This document shows positions 34,780 to 44,293 of a stretch of 46,408 nucleotides of DNA, one piece after another (the first letter of the stretch is position 1; each line of letters starts with the position of its first letter). Source of the DNA: JBBRGK01 sp036741355 (GTDB lineage Bacteria; Chloroflexota; Dehalococcoidia; CAUJGQ01); NCBI GenBank assembly GCA_036741355.1, contig DAINSK010000027.1:1-46408 (forward strand). Direction: 5' to 3'. Both the position numbers and the translations under genes were made by a program. A model generated the notes under the pieces. That model was not told the DNA's origin and searched no databases. It saw nothing but the letters and a program-made list of their open reading frames with translations.

Positions 34780-36015
34780 GTGAAAACTCCCATCTACATT
34801 CTCGGCGGTTATCAAACCGATTTCGCGCGCAACTGGACGAAAGAGTCCAAGCACATCTCGGCGATGTTCACCGAGGTGGTGACCGGCGCTCTGGAAGCGA
34901 CGGGTATCGATCCGGAGGACGTTGAAGTAGGTCACGTGGGCAACTTCGCGGCCGAGCTGTACGCAATGCAGGGCCATCTTGGCGCCTTCCTGGTCGACGT
35001 GGACCCGGCGTTCTCCGGCCTGCCGACCGCTCGGCACGAGGCAGCCTGTGCCTCGGGTTCGATCGCGATCCTCGCGGCATCGGCCGAGCTTGAGGCGGAG
35101 CGCTATGACCTGGCGATGGTCGTCGGCGTGGAGCAGATGAAGACAGTCGATTCCGCCCGCGGCGGCGACTTCCTTGGAACGGCAGCCTGGTATGAGCGGG
35201 AGGCAGCCGGCATTAGCTATCCATTCCCCAAGCTGTTCGGCCGGCTCGGCGATGAGTACGACAGGCGCTTCGGCCTAAAGGACGAGCACCTCGCGCACAT
35301 TTCCGCCATCAATTATGCGAATGCCAAGAAGAATCCGTTGGCCCAGACCCGCGGCTGGTACATGAGTGAAGACCACGCTCGGAGCCAGGACCGCTTCAAC
35401 CAGGTGATCGGCGGGCGCATCAAGGTTTCGGACTGCTCGCAGATTACCGATGGCGCGATCTGCATCTTCCTGGCGTCGGAGCGTTACGCGCGCAAATACG
35501 CTCAGCAGCGGAACCTCGATATGAATCGCATCCCCCAGATCCTCGGTTGGGGCCACCACACCGCGCCGCTCGGATTCGAAGATAAGGTTGCAGAAAGCCG
35601 CGACAACCCCTACGTTTTGCCGCACACGCGCCAGGCGATCCTCGATGCATTCAGGCGGGCGGGCATCCCCGACGTGCACTCGGTCGACGCCATCGAGACT
35701 CACGATTGCTTCACGACTTCGGAGTACATGGCGATCGACCACTTTGGCCTGACGCCTCCGGGTAAGTCGTGGCAGGCGATCGAAGAGGGGATCATCGAGC
35801 TCGACGGCGAGTTGCCGATCAACCCGAGCGGCGGCCTCATCGGCTGCGGCCACCCAGTCGGCGGCACGGGCGTGCGCCAGGTGCTGGACGCCTGCCGTCA
35901 GGTGACAGACACGGCCGGCGGCTACCAGGTGAGCGGCGCCAAGCGCGTCGCAACCTTGAACATCGGCGGTAGCGGCACCACCAGCGTCTCGTTCGTCGTA
36001 GGCGCGCCGGCCTAA
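34780..36015 (+). CDS. Acetyl-CoA acetyltransferase (thiolase)
   Basis: This 411-residue enzyme cleaves 3-ketoacyl-CoA or condenses acetyl-CoA units. Unlike the thiolase-like protein at 20032, it keeps all catalytic residues: the nucleophile Cys90 in HEAACASGSIAI, His in AIETHDCFTTSEY, and the Cys-x-His of GGLIGCGHPVGGTGVRQ. The GTG start at 34780 has AGGAGG eight bases upstream. It belongs to the same operon as the hydroxyacyl-CoA dehydrogenase. The second substrate and chain length cannot be told. A perfect 12-bp hairpin follows the stop. Confidence 0.93.
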   Translation: MKTPIYILGGYQTDFARNWTKESKHISAMFTEVVTGALEATGIDPEDVEVGHVGNFAAELYAMQGHLGAFLVDVDPAFSGLPTARHEAACASGSIAILAASAELEAERYDLAMVVGVEQMKTVDSARGGDFLGTAAWYEREAAGISYPFPKLFGRLGDEYDRRFGLKDEHLAHISAINYANAKKNPLAQTRGWYMSEDHARSQDRFNQVIGGRIKVSDCSQITDGAICIFLASERYARKYAQQRNLDMNRIPQILGWGHHTAPLGFEDKVAESRDNPYVLPHTRQAILDAFRRAGIPDVHSVDAIETHDCFTTSEYMAIDHFGLTPPGKSWQAIEEGIIELDGELPINPSGGLIGCGHPVGGTGVRQVLDACRQVTDTAGGYQVSGAKRVATLNIGGSGTTSVSFVVGAPA

Positions 36016-36049
36016 GCTCCGTCCTTGGCGACCGTTGGCTGACATGCAC

Positions 36050-36077
36050 GTGCCGAGGCCCCTTCGGGCCTCGGCAC
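36050..36077. terminator. Hairpin after thiolase gene
   Basis: GTGCCGAGGCCC and GGGCCTCGGCAC pair perfectly around a CTTC loop, 34 bases beyond the thiolase stop. There is no T-run, and TATACT (about 36080-36085), a probable -10 for the next Uma2 gene, follows directly. Confidence 0.55.
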
Positions 36078-36138
36078 GCATATACTCAGGATGATCCGGC
36101 ACCGATCGCATGCCGCCGGGGTTCGGTTGGAGAGCAGC

Positions 36139-36690
36139 ATGGTCATCAGTGCACAGACGTACGAACAGGTGGCATTGGAGGATCCCGATGGCTTCTGGGA
36201 ACTCGACTGCGGCCGGCTGCGCCAGAAGCCCGGTATGACGTACGAGCACGACGATTCCATGAGCGCGCTGGGCGGACAATTATTCAGCCAACTGGAAGCG
36301 AATCAGTTTAGGATTTTCATAAACGGTCCGCGTCTGCGCATTTCCTCGGGCACCTTTTACATTCCCGATGTCGCCGTCGTACCGCGAGCGTTGATGCGGC
36401 GGGCGCGCCAGGAGCGTCCCCTCAGACTGGCTGTGTTCGAAGAGCCGGTGCCGCTCGTCGTTGAGATCTGGTCGCCGTCGACCGGCGACTACGACGTGGA
36501 GACCAAGCTGCGGGAGTACAAATTGCGCGGCGATCTCGAAATTTGGAGACTGCACCCATACGAACGCACATTGATTGCCTGGCGGCTGCAGCCCGATGGC
36601 AGCTATACCGAAACGCTCTATGCCGGCGGCACGGTCACGCCCGTGGCGCTCCCCGGCGTCACAATCGACCTTGCTGCTCTCTTCGAATAA
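36139..36690 (+). CDS. Uma2-family PD-(D/E)XK protein, paralogue 2
   Basis: This 183-residue protein is colinear and mostly identical with the Uma2 protein at 2101-2652, from MVISAQTYEQVALEDPDGFWELDCGRLRQKPGMTYEH to PVALPGVTIDLAALFE. The candidate active-site residues are kept: Asp in YIPDVAVVP, Glu in LVVEIWSPSTGDYD and Lys in ETKLREY. ATG 36139 is chosen over an upstream in-frame ATG (36091) because the similarity begins there. Differences cluster in the middle (QLEANQFRIFINGPR) and at surface positions, as expected for paralogues under constraint. The family's target is unknown. Confidence 0.85.
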   Translation: MVISAQTYEQVALEDPDGFWELDCGRLRQKPGMTYEHDDSMSALGGQLFSQLEANQFRIFINGPRLRISSGTFYIPDVAVVPRALMRRARQERPLRLAVFEEPVPLVVEIWSPSTGDYDVETKLREYKLRGDLEIWRLHPYERTLIAWRLQPDGSYTETLYAGGTVTPVALPGVTIDLAALFE

Positions 36691-36700
36691 TCACGAATAC

Positions 36701-36806
36701 CGGCAGTAGCCGGCACTGTCGAGATGAGGCGGCGTTTACTACCGCCCGCACGACTGCCTACTGCCGAGTTGAAAGTCTACCCCTACGCCTAATGGGGTTA
36801 CTGGTC
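36701..36806 (+). repeat. GGCAGTAG repeats and hairpin repeat copy 2
   Basis: CGGCAGTAGCCGGCA (36701-36715), an ACTACCGCC...ACTGCCTACTGCCGAG stretch (36738-36767) and ACCCCTACGCCTAATGGGG then TTACTGG (36779-36804) follow each other between Uma2 and the phosphoesterase. The last one matches 330-357. No gene is visible here. Confidence 0.55.
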
Positions 36807-36922
36807 CGACGGTTGCGCTCCGCTATGGGCGCCGCGCAGCCGCTTGCCTTCCCGACCGCGGGCGATCCACGATGCTGCCGGGGCGTGCGTAAGATCCCAA
36901 AACCGGTCAGTGGAGCTTCTCC

Positions 36923-38566
36923 ATGCGTTTGTCATCCCGCCTGGCGACTCTGGCAGTCGGCCCTTTGGCCTTGGCGGCGGTAATCAGCGCCCACCATGCG
37001 GTCATTGGTGCGACCCTCCAGCAAGCCGATACGACGACGCCGATCAAGCACTTGGTCGTCATATTCGAAGAGAACAAGTCGTTTGATGCCTACTTTGGGA
37101 CCTACCCGTTCGCGGCAAATCCACCCGGTGAGCCAGGGTTTGTGGCCGCTGCCGGCACGCCTGCCGTTAATGGCTTCACTGAGGCGCTTCTCAACAACAA
37201 CCCGAACCTGGCGAATCCGATCCGAATCGATCGGGCGGACGCCTTCACCTGTTTTGTCAACAACGGCTATAAGGAGGAACAGAAGGCCGCGAACGGTGGT
37301 TTGCTCGACCACTACGTTCAATTCACCAGCCTGCCGCGGCAGAGTTCCACGGAGTTCTGTCCGACGGATAGCGCCGCCGACATCGACACGTCGATGGGCT
37401 ACTACGACGGCAATACCGTGACCGCGCTCTGGAGCTATGCCCAGCGTTTCGCCATTAGCGACAACTCGTTCGGAAGCACCTTTGGTCAGTCGTCGATCGG
37501 CGCGCTGAACCTGGTCGCGGGCGACGCTAGCGGCGTCCTCTGCGGCCCGATGAAGAGCGTATTCGGCGACGTCCCAGAGTGCGGGTCAGGCCGCGACCCT
37601 CTTCCCAGCTCCACCACCTCCGTCGCCGCACCATCGAACGGCTCGACGGGCACGCTGTACGTCGACACCGACCCATACTGGGATGTGTGTTCGGACAAAG
37701 GTCTCGCATCCAAGGTTGCGGCACTTTCGAAGCGCAACCTGGGCGACATGCTCAATGCCGCCGGAGTGTCGCGGGGCTGGTTCCAGGGGGGCTTCGCCCA
37801 GGCGCCGGGTGGGGGCTGCAACACGAACATGCATGTGCGTGAGGCCTTCGACCGGGAATTCGGTATCGACCCGACGACCGATCCGAACGCGGTACCCGAT
37901 TACATTCCTCACCACGAGCCGTTTCAATATTTCGCTTCGACCGCAAACCCAGGACATCTGCCGCCTAGCTCTGTCGCCAATGTCGGCCTGTCAGACCAGG
38001 CCAACCATCAGTATGACTTGACGACCTTCTGGCAAGCGGCCGGCGCGGGCAACCTGCCGGCGGTTTCGTTCTTGAAGGCCCCGCACTACCAGGACGGCCA
38101 TCCCGGTGAGTCCAATCCCATCGACGAGCAGGTGTTCTTGACCCAGACGATCAACCGCCTGCAAAACCTGCCGGAGTGGAGCAGCATGGCGATCGTGATC
38201 GCCTGGGACGACTCCGGCGGTTTTTACGATCATGTGACCGGTCCGGTGATGAATCGCTCCAACACAGCGCTCGATACGGAATGCGGCACCGTGAATGATG
38301 GCCCGCCGGCGCGCTGCGGCTACGGCCCGCGGCTACCGCTGCTCGTGATCTCGCCGTTTGCAAAGCGGAATTACGTCAGCCATGCGCTCACCGATCAAAC
38401 GTCGATCACCCGACTCATCGAAGACAACTGGCTTCGAGGACAGCGGATCAGCGACGTGTCGTTCGATAACCTCGCCGGCCCGATGCTCGACTTGATGGAC
38501 TTCGATCATCCGGATGCCGGCATCCTGCTGCTAGATTCCGACACCGGACTACCGATGGGCTCCTAG
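36923..38566 (+). CDS. Secreted AcpA/phospholipase C-type phosphoesterase
   Basis: This 547-residue enzyme belongs to the bacterial phospholipase C/acid phosphatase A superfamily. A signal peptide (MRLSSRLATLAVGPLALAAVISAHHAVIGA) precedes IKHLVVIFEENKSFDAYFGTYPFA, which carries the metal-binding Glu-Asn of the active site; later IVIAWDDSGGFYDHVTGP adds the Asp-Asp pair and LPLLVISPFAKRNYVSHALTDQTSITRLIEDNW closes the fold. Members hydrolyse phosphoester bonds in phospholipids or other phosphorylated compounds outside the cell. GGAG lies seven bases before the ATG. The MFS gene follows after about 180 bases with no obvious connection. Confidence 0.9.
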   Translation: MRLSSRLATLAVGPLALAAVISAHHAVIGATLQQADTTTPIKHLVVIFEENKSFDAYFGTYPFAANPPGEPGFVAAAGTPAVNGFTEALLNNNPNLANPIRIDRADAFTCFVNNGYKEEQKAANGGLLDHYVQFTSLPRQSSTEFCPTDSAADIDTSMGYYDGNTVTALWSYAQRFAISDNSFGSTFGQSSIGALNLVAGDASGVLCGPMKSVFGDVPECGSGRDPLPSSTTSVAAPSNGSTGTLYVDTDPYWDVCSDKGLASKVAALSKRNLGDMLNAAGVSRGWFQGGFAQAPGGGCNTNMHVREAFDREFGIDPTTDPNAVPDYIPHHEPFQYFASTANPGHLPPSSVANVGLSDQANHQYDLTTFWQAAGAGNLPAVSFLKAPHYQDGHPGESNPIDEQVFLTQTINRLQNLPEWSSMAIVIAWDDSGGFYDHVTGPVMNRSNTALDTECGTVNDGPPARCGYGPRLPLLVISPFAKRNYVSHALTDQTSITRLIEDNWLRGQRISDVSFDNLAGPMLDLMDFDHPDAGILLLDSDTGLPMGS

Positions 38567-38744
38567 TATTTTGATCGCGGCGGACGGTACACTGCCCGAC
38601 GAACGCCGCGTCCACGGCGCCGACCTGTTCGGAAACCGCTTCGAGTTCGTCCAGGACGGGGACGGTTTTGCCCAGCGTAGTCCCCACTTCTGATTTCGCG
38701 GCGACGACAGCGTTTTCGGCCGCATCCAAGGAGTGCCCCGTCCG

Positions 38745-40055
38745 ATGGCGATTCAGCAGCATAAGTTGAGGTGGTCCCATTCCATCGAGCCGTGGTTCCT
38801 GGCTTATTTGCTGCTTGGGCTGACAACCGGCGGCCTTGCCATGATCCTCATCCCAGTGGGCATGGAAAGTTTTGGCAGCATCGGCTACATCGGCCTCGTG
38901 ACCGCGGTGGTCGGCGTCGGACAGTTAACGGCCGGCGCCTGGGGTGAATTGGCCGACAAATATGGACTGCACCGCCCGCTGTTCGGCGGCGGTATGCTGC
39001 TGGTCTCGCTGGCGTTTGTCGGTTTTGCGCTGACGTCGAGTGTCGTGCCCTGGACCGGCATGGCTTTGTTGTTGGGCCTCGGTTCGTCTGCGGCGCTGAC
39101 CGTCGCAAACCTCCTGATCGTCGAACGGCATCCGCAGGAAGAGTGGGATTCGCGCGTCGGCTGGCTACAGACCGCGTATTCGATAGGTGTCGTGGTGGGG
39201 TTGGCGATGGCGGGGGTGCTAACTACGTTCTCTACCGGCACCGGTATGTTCGTGGCGGCGGTTACGATCGCGGTCGCAGGCGTGTTCGGCTGGCTGACGA
39301 CGAAGACCCCGACGGGACGCTCATATGCAAAGCCACACGGTTTCCATCTCGTTCCCCGTGCGGAGATCGCTCGCACCGTACCGTTGCGGCCGACCCGCCA
39401 CCATTTAAGCCTCAAATCAATCGAGGCGCTGGGCCCGCTGATTCGCACTCCGTTCGGAATTTTCCTGGCGATCTGGGTGGCCTCGAGTGTCGGCGTTGCG
39501 GCGTGCCTTTCTCTCTATCCGCTGGTGATGGAGCACGTGTTCGATATCGATTCCGGCGCGTCATCGGGGATCATGGCGGTCGCGACCGCTATTTCGATCC
39601 TGATGTATGCGCCGACAGGTCGACTCGACAAGCGCATCGGCGCCATTCGCGTCCTGCAGACATCGCTTGCGGCCAGGCTGATTGGATTCGTGGCGTTATC
39701 GGTGCTCGGCGCCATTGCCTTCGATGGGCGCACCGAGCTTGCCGTCGTGGGCGTCATGCTGGTAATCCTGACCGGCCCGTTACTGACGGTCAGCGGTACC
39801 ATTATTACTTCACGTCTCTCGGTCGCACACGAGGGTCAGGGCACGGGGCTGTTCAACGCCGCGAATGCATTGGCCGGGTTGAGCGGGTCCGCGGTCGGGG
39901 GCTTCATAGCGGCGAACGAGGGATTCGACGCGGCCTGGCTGTTCGGCGCCGCGGGTGTCGGGATCGGCCTCCTCCTTAGCCTGTTTCTCCGGGGCATTCG
40001 CCACCACGAAAGCGCTCCCCAGCCAGTTACGGCCCCCACCCCACCGATTCCTTAA
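38745..40055 (+). CDS. MFS transporter
   Basis: This 436-residue protein has about 12 hydrophobic helices and the MFS loop between helices 2 and 3, GELADKYGLHRPLFGGGMLL (the usual G-x-L-a-D-r-x-G-r-k-x-x-L form). I chose ATG 38745 over GTG 38733 because AAGGAG at 38728-38733 lies upstream of it and overlaps the GTG. A long cytoplasmic loop joins the two halves (KTPTGRSYAKPHGFHLVPRAEIARTVPLRPTRHHLSLK). Substrates of such porters cannot be predicted from sequence; drug export or metabolite uptake are both possible. Confidence 0.88.
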   Translation: MAIQQHKLRWSHSIEPWFLAYLLLGLTTGGLAMILIPVGMESFGSIGYIGLVTAVVGVGQLTAGAWGELADKYGLHRPLFGGGMLLVSLAFVGFALTSSVVPWTGMALLLGLGSSAALTVANLLIVERHPQEEWDSRVGWLQTAYSIGVVVGLAMAGVLTTFSTGTGMFVAAVTIAVAGVFGWLTTKTPTGRSYAKPHGFHLVPRAEIARTVPLRPTRHHLSLKSIEALGPLIRTPFGIFLAIWVASSVGVAACLSLYPLVMEHVFDIDSGASSGIMAVATAISILMYAPTGRLDKRIGAIRVLQTSLAARLIGFVALSVLGAIAFDGRTELAVVGVMLVILTGPLLTVSGTIITSRLSVAHEGQGTGLFNAANALAGLSGSAVGGFIAANEGFDAAWLFGAAGVGIGLLLSLFLRGIRHHESAPQPVTAPTPPIP

Positions 40056-40127
40056 TACCAAATGAGCCTTGTAACAGGTACTATGCTTCCGCACCCCTTG
40101 TGCCGAACGACTGTCTGGAGGAGCCGA

Positions 40128-41465
40128 ATGAAGTTAGTTGAAAAGCGCCTGCTGGCGTTAGTCGCGATTTTCGAGGCCGTAGCCCTATTGATGCTCGCGT
40201 CGCCTCCTTCGCAGGCGGCTATTGCCCAGACGCCGCGTACGGCTCCTGCCGGCGTCCAAAACTGGCAGGTCCAGGTCGATAACACCAGCCCGGCTGGGCA
40301 TTTCTGGGGTTTCAACGCGTATTACCCCGAGCATCTCCAGGCGCATCCAGGCGACAGCATCACGTTCACCACCGCTGCCATGCCCGACGTCTACCATACG
40401 GTGACGCTCTTGGCGGCGCGGATGACGCCACTGCAGGCATACAGCGGCGTGGCGGGCGGTTTCTCATTTCCCGACGAGGATGCGCCGGGCGAACCCGATC
40501 TGCAAACCCCGTTCTTCATCAACGAGCCATCGCCCTGCGATTCCAACGGCCAGAACTGTACGCCGCCCTGCGGCCGCGCCGGCGGCAGCCCCTGCACGTT
40601 CGATGGCAAGTCGATGCTGAACTCGGGCGTCCTCGTGAATCCACCGCCCGATATCGCGGGCGCCAGGGGAAATCTGGGCTTTTCCGTAACGCTAGCGCCG
40701 GCTATCCGCCCGGCAACCTACTTCTTCGTTTGCCTGGTCCACGGGCCCGGTATGAGCGGCAGCATCGACGTCTTGCCCGCCGATTCACCCGTGCAGGACG
40801 CGGCCGCGCTCTCGGCCGACGCCCAGCGTTCCTACAACGACGACCTCGGACACTTTACAGACATCGCTCGTTCGATTGCGCTGCCGACGATCGAAAGCAA
40901 CTTCGACGGATCCCGCATTATCACCGTGGCTGCCGGCGGCGGATCGCCGGACACGCGGCTCGCCGTCGAAGAGTTTGGCGTGCGCGAACTCACCGTTCGC
41001 GCGAACGATACCGTCGTCTGGTCCATGCTCGGCGGTCTGGGAGAGGTCCACACGGTTTCCGGCTTCTCAGCGACGGACGCACCCCCGCCCATCTTGTCGC
41101 CGTATGAAGTCGTCTGCGAGGTAAGCGCTCCGGAGGCAGACGCCCGGGCGCAGGCCGACAGCTATCCGCCGGATATCTGGAACGGGTGCGTCAGCTCAGA
41201 GGAGTTGCACCTGACGGCCTACAGCCTGGCGGATCCGGCGTCGGGCAGCGTCTACACGGGTGGCAGCGCGACATCCGGGATCCTGCTGAGCCCCGATTAT
41301 CTTGCGAGTGCGGCGGGCCAAGGCTCTCCCTTCGCCAACAGCTACAGCCTCACGTTCACTCAGCCGGGAACGTACCGCTACGCCTGCGCGGTGCACCGTG
41401 GCATGGTCGGCTCGATCGTCGTCTATCCCGACGTGCAGCCGCCGATTGCGGCGACCGGTTCATGA
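40128..41465 (+). CDS. Secreted protein with two complete type-1 copper (cupredoxin) sites
   Basis: This 445-residue protein starts at ATG 40128 behind GGAGGAG, with a signal peptide ending near ASPPSQAAIA. Two cupredoxin-like domains each show a full ligand set: His90 (DVYHTVTLL), Cys202, His205 and Met209 (FVCLVHGPGMSGSI) in the first; His308 (EVHTVSGF), Cys420, His423 and Met426 (YACAVHRGMVGSI) in the second. Each would bind one blue copper. Extra Cys residues lie in PCDSNGQNCTPPCGRAGGSPC. It is convergent with a multicopper oxidase gene only 28 bases away, which suggests electron exchange between the two outside the membrane. Confidence 0.85.
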   Translation: MKLVEKRLLALVAIFEAVALLMLASPPSQAAIAQTPRTAPAGVQNWQVQVDNTSPAGHFWGFNAYYPEHLQAHPGDSITFTTAAMPDVYHTVTLLAARMTPLQAYSGVAGGFSFPDEDAPGEPDLQTPFFINEPSPCDSNGQNCTPPCGRAGGSPCTFDGKSMLNSGVLVNPPPDIAGARGNLGFSVTLAPAIRPATYFFVCLVHGPGMSGSIDVLPADSPVQDAAALSADAQRSYNDDLGHFTDIARSIALPTIESNFDGSRIITVAAGGGSPDTRLAVEEFGVRELTVRANDTVVWSMLGGLGEVHTVSGFSATDAPPPILSPYEVVCEVSAPEADARAQADSYPPDIWNGCVSSEELHLTAYSLADPASGSVYTGGSATSGILLSPDYLASAAGQGSPFANSYSLTFTQPGTYRYACAVHRGMVGSIVVYPDVQPPIAATGS

Positions 41466-41493
41466 ACTGTTTCCCGTACCGGAGGCCCGGGCT

Positions 41494-43071
41494 CTAATCC
41501 ACAACCTCGATGAGCTGCATCATACCGCTGTCCTCATGGGTGAGGATGTGGCAGTGGAAGACGTATTGCCCGGTGAAGTCGAGGAACTGGGTGCGGAACG
41601 TAAGCTCTCCCTGCGGCGGTATCGACACCGTGTCCTTATACCCGTGTCCTTCGTAGGGGCGGCCGTTAACCGCCGTGATCTGGAACGGGTTGATGTGAAT
41701 GTGGAATGGATGAAAGACATTGCTCCCGTTTCGAATCGTCCATTCCTCCGTCGTGCCCAGCTTCATCGTCTGGTCGACCCGCTCGTGGTCGAAGGTGAGG
41801 TTGTTGATGTCGAAGTTGCCGTTCGGCTGCACTTGGAACGATATCAGCCGTCTCTGCCCATCGATCGGCACGTTACGCAGATCGACGTAGGGCAGCAGCT
41901 TCGTCGGCAGCGGTTGTCGGACGACCGAATCTCCCTGTGAGACCAACGTTGCCAGCGTGACATCGGGGCCGACCGCGCCTTCTTGAGCCGTCAGCCCTCC
42001 TGGCCCTTGCTGAAGGTCGAATGGGAGCGTGCGGAATCGGTAGCTTCCGGCCACGCCGCCCTGGATCAGCACTTCCGCCCGTTCGGCCGGGCCTAGCACG
42101 ATCTCATCGTGCGGCACGACCACGTCGAGCGTGTTGCCGTCCTGGGCGATCTGGTGCATCACGTGACCGTCGAGCTTCAGGCGGAAAAACGTGAACGCGC
42201 TCGAATTGGCGATGCGCCAGCGCTGCGTCTCTCCCGGCTGGATCGTGATCGTCGGATTTCGGCGTCCGTTGACGAAATGCTGGAATGTCTGCTGGTTACG
42301 AGCGCTGTTGGGACTCAACCCGCACGGCTGTGATGGGTCCGTGGGGCAGGTGATGGGCGACGCCTGCAAGAAAATCATGCGTTCCTTGACGCCGGCGATC
42401 CCAGGGATTTCGTCGATATCTCCCTGGATGATTATCGCGCCGGCCATGCCGCCCAGCACCTGCTCGTTTGAGAAGCCGTGGCGGTGTGGGTGATACCAGT
42501 AGAGCCCGGCAGGGTGATTCTTCGGCAGTTGGTAGCTGTAATCAAAGGTCGTACCCAGCTTGACCTCGTACAACACGTTGTCCGAATGGCCCGACGGCGA
42601 GACGTGCAGACCGTGAACGTGGAGGTTGGTCGGGTTCACGTCGTCCGCTTCAACGTGCGCCATGCTGGGAGCCGTCATCGGCGCCATGCCGTCGGTCGGG
42701 TAGAGGTTGTTCATCAGGTGGAGGTTGACCGTGTCGCCCGGGCGGAAGTGCAGCGTCGGGCCCGGGTAGGTTCCTTCATACACGGAAAGAATGGCCGGCA
42801 AACCGTTCAACGTGGTGTGGCTAATAGCGGCATCTAGCTGCGTATCCAACAGCCCGTCTTTGCTTGCCCGCACCTCCGGTTCGAAGAAGTTATCCTCGGC
42901 CAGGGTTCGGCGGACGTTCACCGGCGCGAACGCCAGCCCGAGGCCCACGGCGCTGGCCGCGGCGCCCGTGCCAATCACGAATAGCCGGCGGCGCGAAAGT
43001 CGTTGGCGTAGAAACGCCGCGCGGGCGCGTTCCAAGCTAGCTGCTGATCGTCGACTGCCTGGCTGGTTCAA
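41494..43071 (-). CDS. Tat-exported multicopper oxidase (laccase-like)
   Basis: This 525-residue three-domain enzyme oxidises a substrate one electron at a time and reduces O2 to water. All copper motifs are present: NLHVHGLHVSPSG (about residue 148), YWYHPHRHGFSNEQ, HPFHIHINPF and FHCHILTHEDSGMMQ, which has the type-1 Cys and axial Met. The N-terminus LSRRRLFVIGTGAAASAVGLGLAFAP is a twin-arginine signal. The TTG start at 43071 is supported by AGGAGG eight bases upstream. The substrate may be metal ions, phenolics or the neighbouring cupredoxin. A TACACT -10-like hexamer lies further upstream on the minus strand. Confidence 0.93.
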   Translation of the reverse strand: MNQPGSRRSAASLERARAAFLRQRLSRRRLFVIGTGAAASAVGLGLAFAPVNVRRTLAEDNFFEPEVRASKDGLLDTQLDAAISHTTLNGLPAILSVYEGTYPGPTLHFRPGDTVNLHLMNNLYPTDGMAPMTAPSMAHVEADDVNPTNLHVHGLHVSPSGHSDNVLYEVKLGTTFDYSYQLPKNHPAGLYWYHPHRHGFSNEQVLGGMAGAIIIQGDIDEIPGIAGVKERMIFLQASPITCPTDPSQPCGLSPNSARNQQTFQHFVNGRRNPTITIQPGETQRWRIANSSAFTFFRLKLDGHVMHQIAQDGNTLDVVVPHDEIVLGPAERAEVLIQGGVAGSYRFRTLPFDLQQGPGGLTAQEGAVGPDVTLATLVSQGDSVVRQPLPTKLLPYVDLRNVPIDGQRRLISFQVQPNGNFDINNLTFDHERVDQTMKLGTTEEWTIRNGSNVFHPFHIHINPFQITAVNGRPYEGHGYKDTVSIPPQGELTFRTQFLDFTGQYVFHCHILTHEDSGMMQLIEVVD

Positions 43072-43313
43072 GGCGGGGTCCTCCTGCGACTGCGCTCAAT
43101 GCCGGTCGAATGATGCTGAGTGAGTGTACCATCTGTCTGTGGCTACACGCGTTAACGGGGCCGCGCCCCTGGTACTGTTCCCTAAAATGCGACGGGGCCT
43201 GTAGAGCGGTCAGCTCTGTCAATATCCAATGCGGCATGTAACTCGGCATGCCCTCCCTCAGTGGCCGGCCGACGGCGACGTGAGAACAAGCCCGGTAAAA
43301 GGAGAAATGAACG

Positions 43314-44276
43314 TTGGCACAAATTTTTGATGGCCAGATCCGCTTCGGCATCCATGCCGGGCCCCAGCACACCAGCTCCGCGAACTACGTCGATCTCTGG
43401 AAGAACATCGAGTCGATGGGCTACGACTGGGCATCCGTTTTCGACCATTTTATCCCGATCTTCAGCGACGCGGAGGGGCCGTGCTTCGAGGGACCGACGC
43501 TGCTTTCGGCGCTGGCCGCGCAGACAAGCCGCATCCGCTGCGGCATCCTCGTGGTAGGCAACACCTACCGAAACCCTGCAATCCTGGCAAACATCGCCTC
43601 CACCATCGACCAGGTCTCCGGCGGCCGCTTGGAATGGGGCGTTGGAGCCGGCTGGTGGGAGATGGAGCACGAGGAGTACGGCGTCCCATTCCCGCCGGTT
43701 GGCAGGCGAATTCGCATGCTCGGCGAGACCGCGAAGATCCTCAAGCTGCTGTGGACGGAGCACCGCGCGACATTTGAGGGACGCTACTACCACATCGAAA
43801 ATGCGTTGAACGAGCCGAAACCGGTGCAAAACCCCTTGCCACTCTGGATCGGCGGCATGGGCGAAAAGCTGACGTTGCGGGTCGTGGCCGAGTCGGCCGA
43901 TGGCTGGAACACGTTCATGATGCCGGTCGAGGCGTACCAGCAGAAGCTCAACGCGCTCGCCGGTCATTGCCGCGCCGTCGGCCGCAACCCGTCGGACATC
44001 CGCAAGTCGCTGGTCATGCAGGCACTCGTCGGCGACGATCGCGCCGCCCTCGACAGGCAGGCCGAGCAGTTGCGGGCCCGCGGTCAGCAGGGCCTGACCG
44101 GGACTCCTGAACAGGTCGCCGAGCAGATCATGCGCTACGTGGACCTCGGCGTTGGTGATTTCATCCTCGGCACACGGCCGCCGTACGATTTCAAAAATTT
44201 GCAGACGTTCATCGAGCGGGTTGCGCCACTGGTGCGCAAAGAGGCGGAGCGCCGGAGCGCGCTCAAGGCAAGCTAA
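43314..44276 (+). CDS. LLM-class F420-dependent oxidoreductase
   Basis: This 320-residue luciferase-like TIM barrel starts with TTG 43314, behind AAAAGGAG. The family pattern is clear: IRFGIHAGPQHTSSANYVDLWKNIESMGYDWASVFDHF, ALAAQTSRIRCGILVVGNTYRNPAILANIASTIDQVSGGRLEWGVGAGWWEMEHEEYGVPFP, and LWIGGMGEKLTLRVVAESADGWN. The group uses coenzyme F420 or, in some members, FMN to reduce or oxidise diverse metabolites, and is typical of Actinobacteria and Chloroflexota. The substrate is unknown. It is divergent from the laccase-like gene. Confidence 0.9.
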   Translation: MAQIFDGQIRFGIHAGPQHTSSANYVDLWKNIESMGYDWASVFDHFIPIFSDAEGPCFEGPTLLSALAAQTSRIRCGILVVGNTYRNPAILANIASTIDQVSGGRLEWGVGAGWWEMEHEEYGVPFPPVGRRIRMLGETAKILKLLWTEHRATFEGRYYHIENALNEPKPVQNPLPLWIGGMGEKLTLRVVAESADGWNTFMMPVEAYQQKLNALAGHCRAVGRNPSDIRKSLVMQALVGDDRAALDRQAEQLRARGQQGLTGTPEQVAEQIMRYVDLGVGDFILGTRPPYDFKNLQTFIERVAPLVRKEAERRSALKAS

Positions 44277-44293
44277 GGCCGATTACAGGAAAA

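Noticed and set aside
38448..38780. Minus-strand frame with AAENAVVAAKSEVGTTLGKTVPVLDELEAV
   Set aside because: It looks mildly protein-like but overlaps the phosphoesterase end and the MFS start and lacks a ribosome site; kept only as a curiosity.
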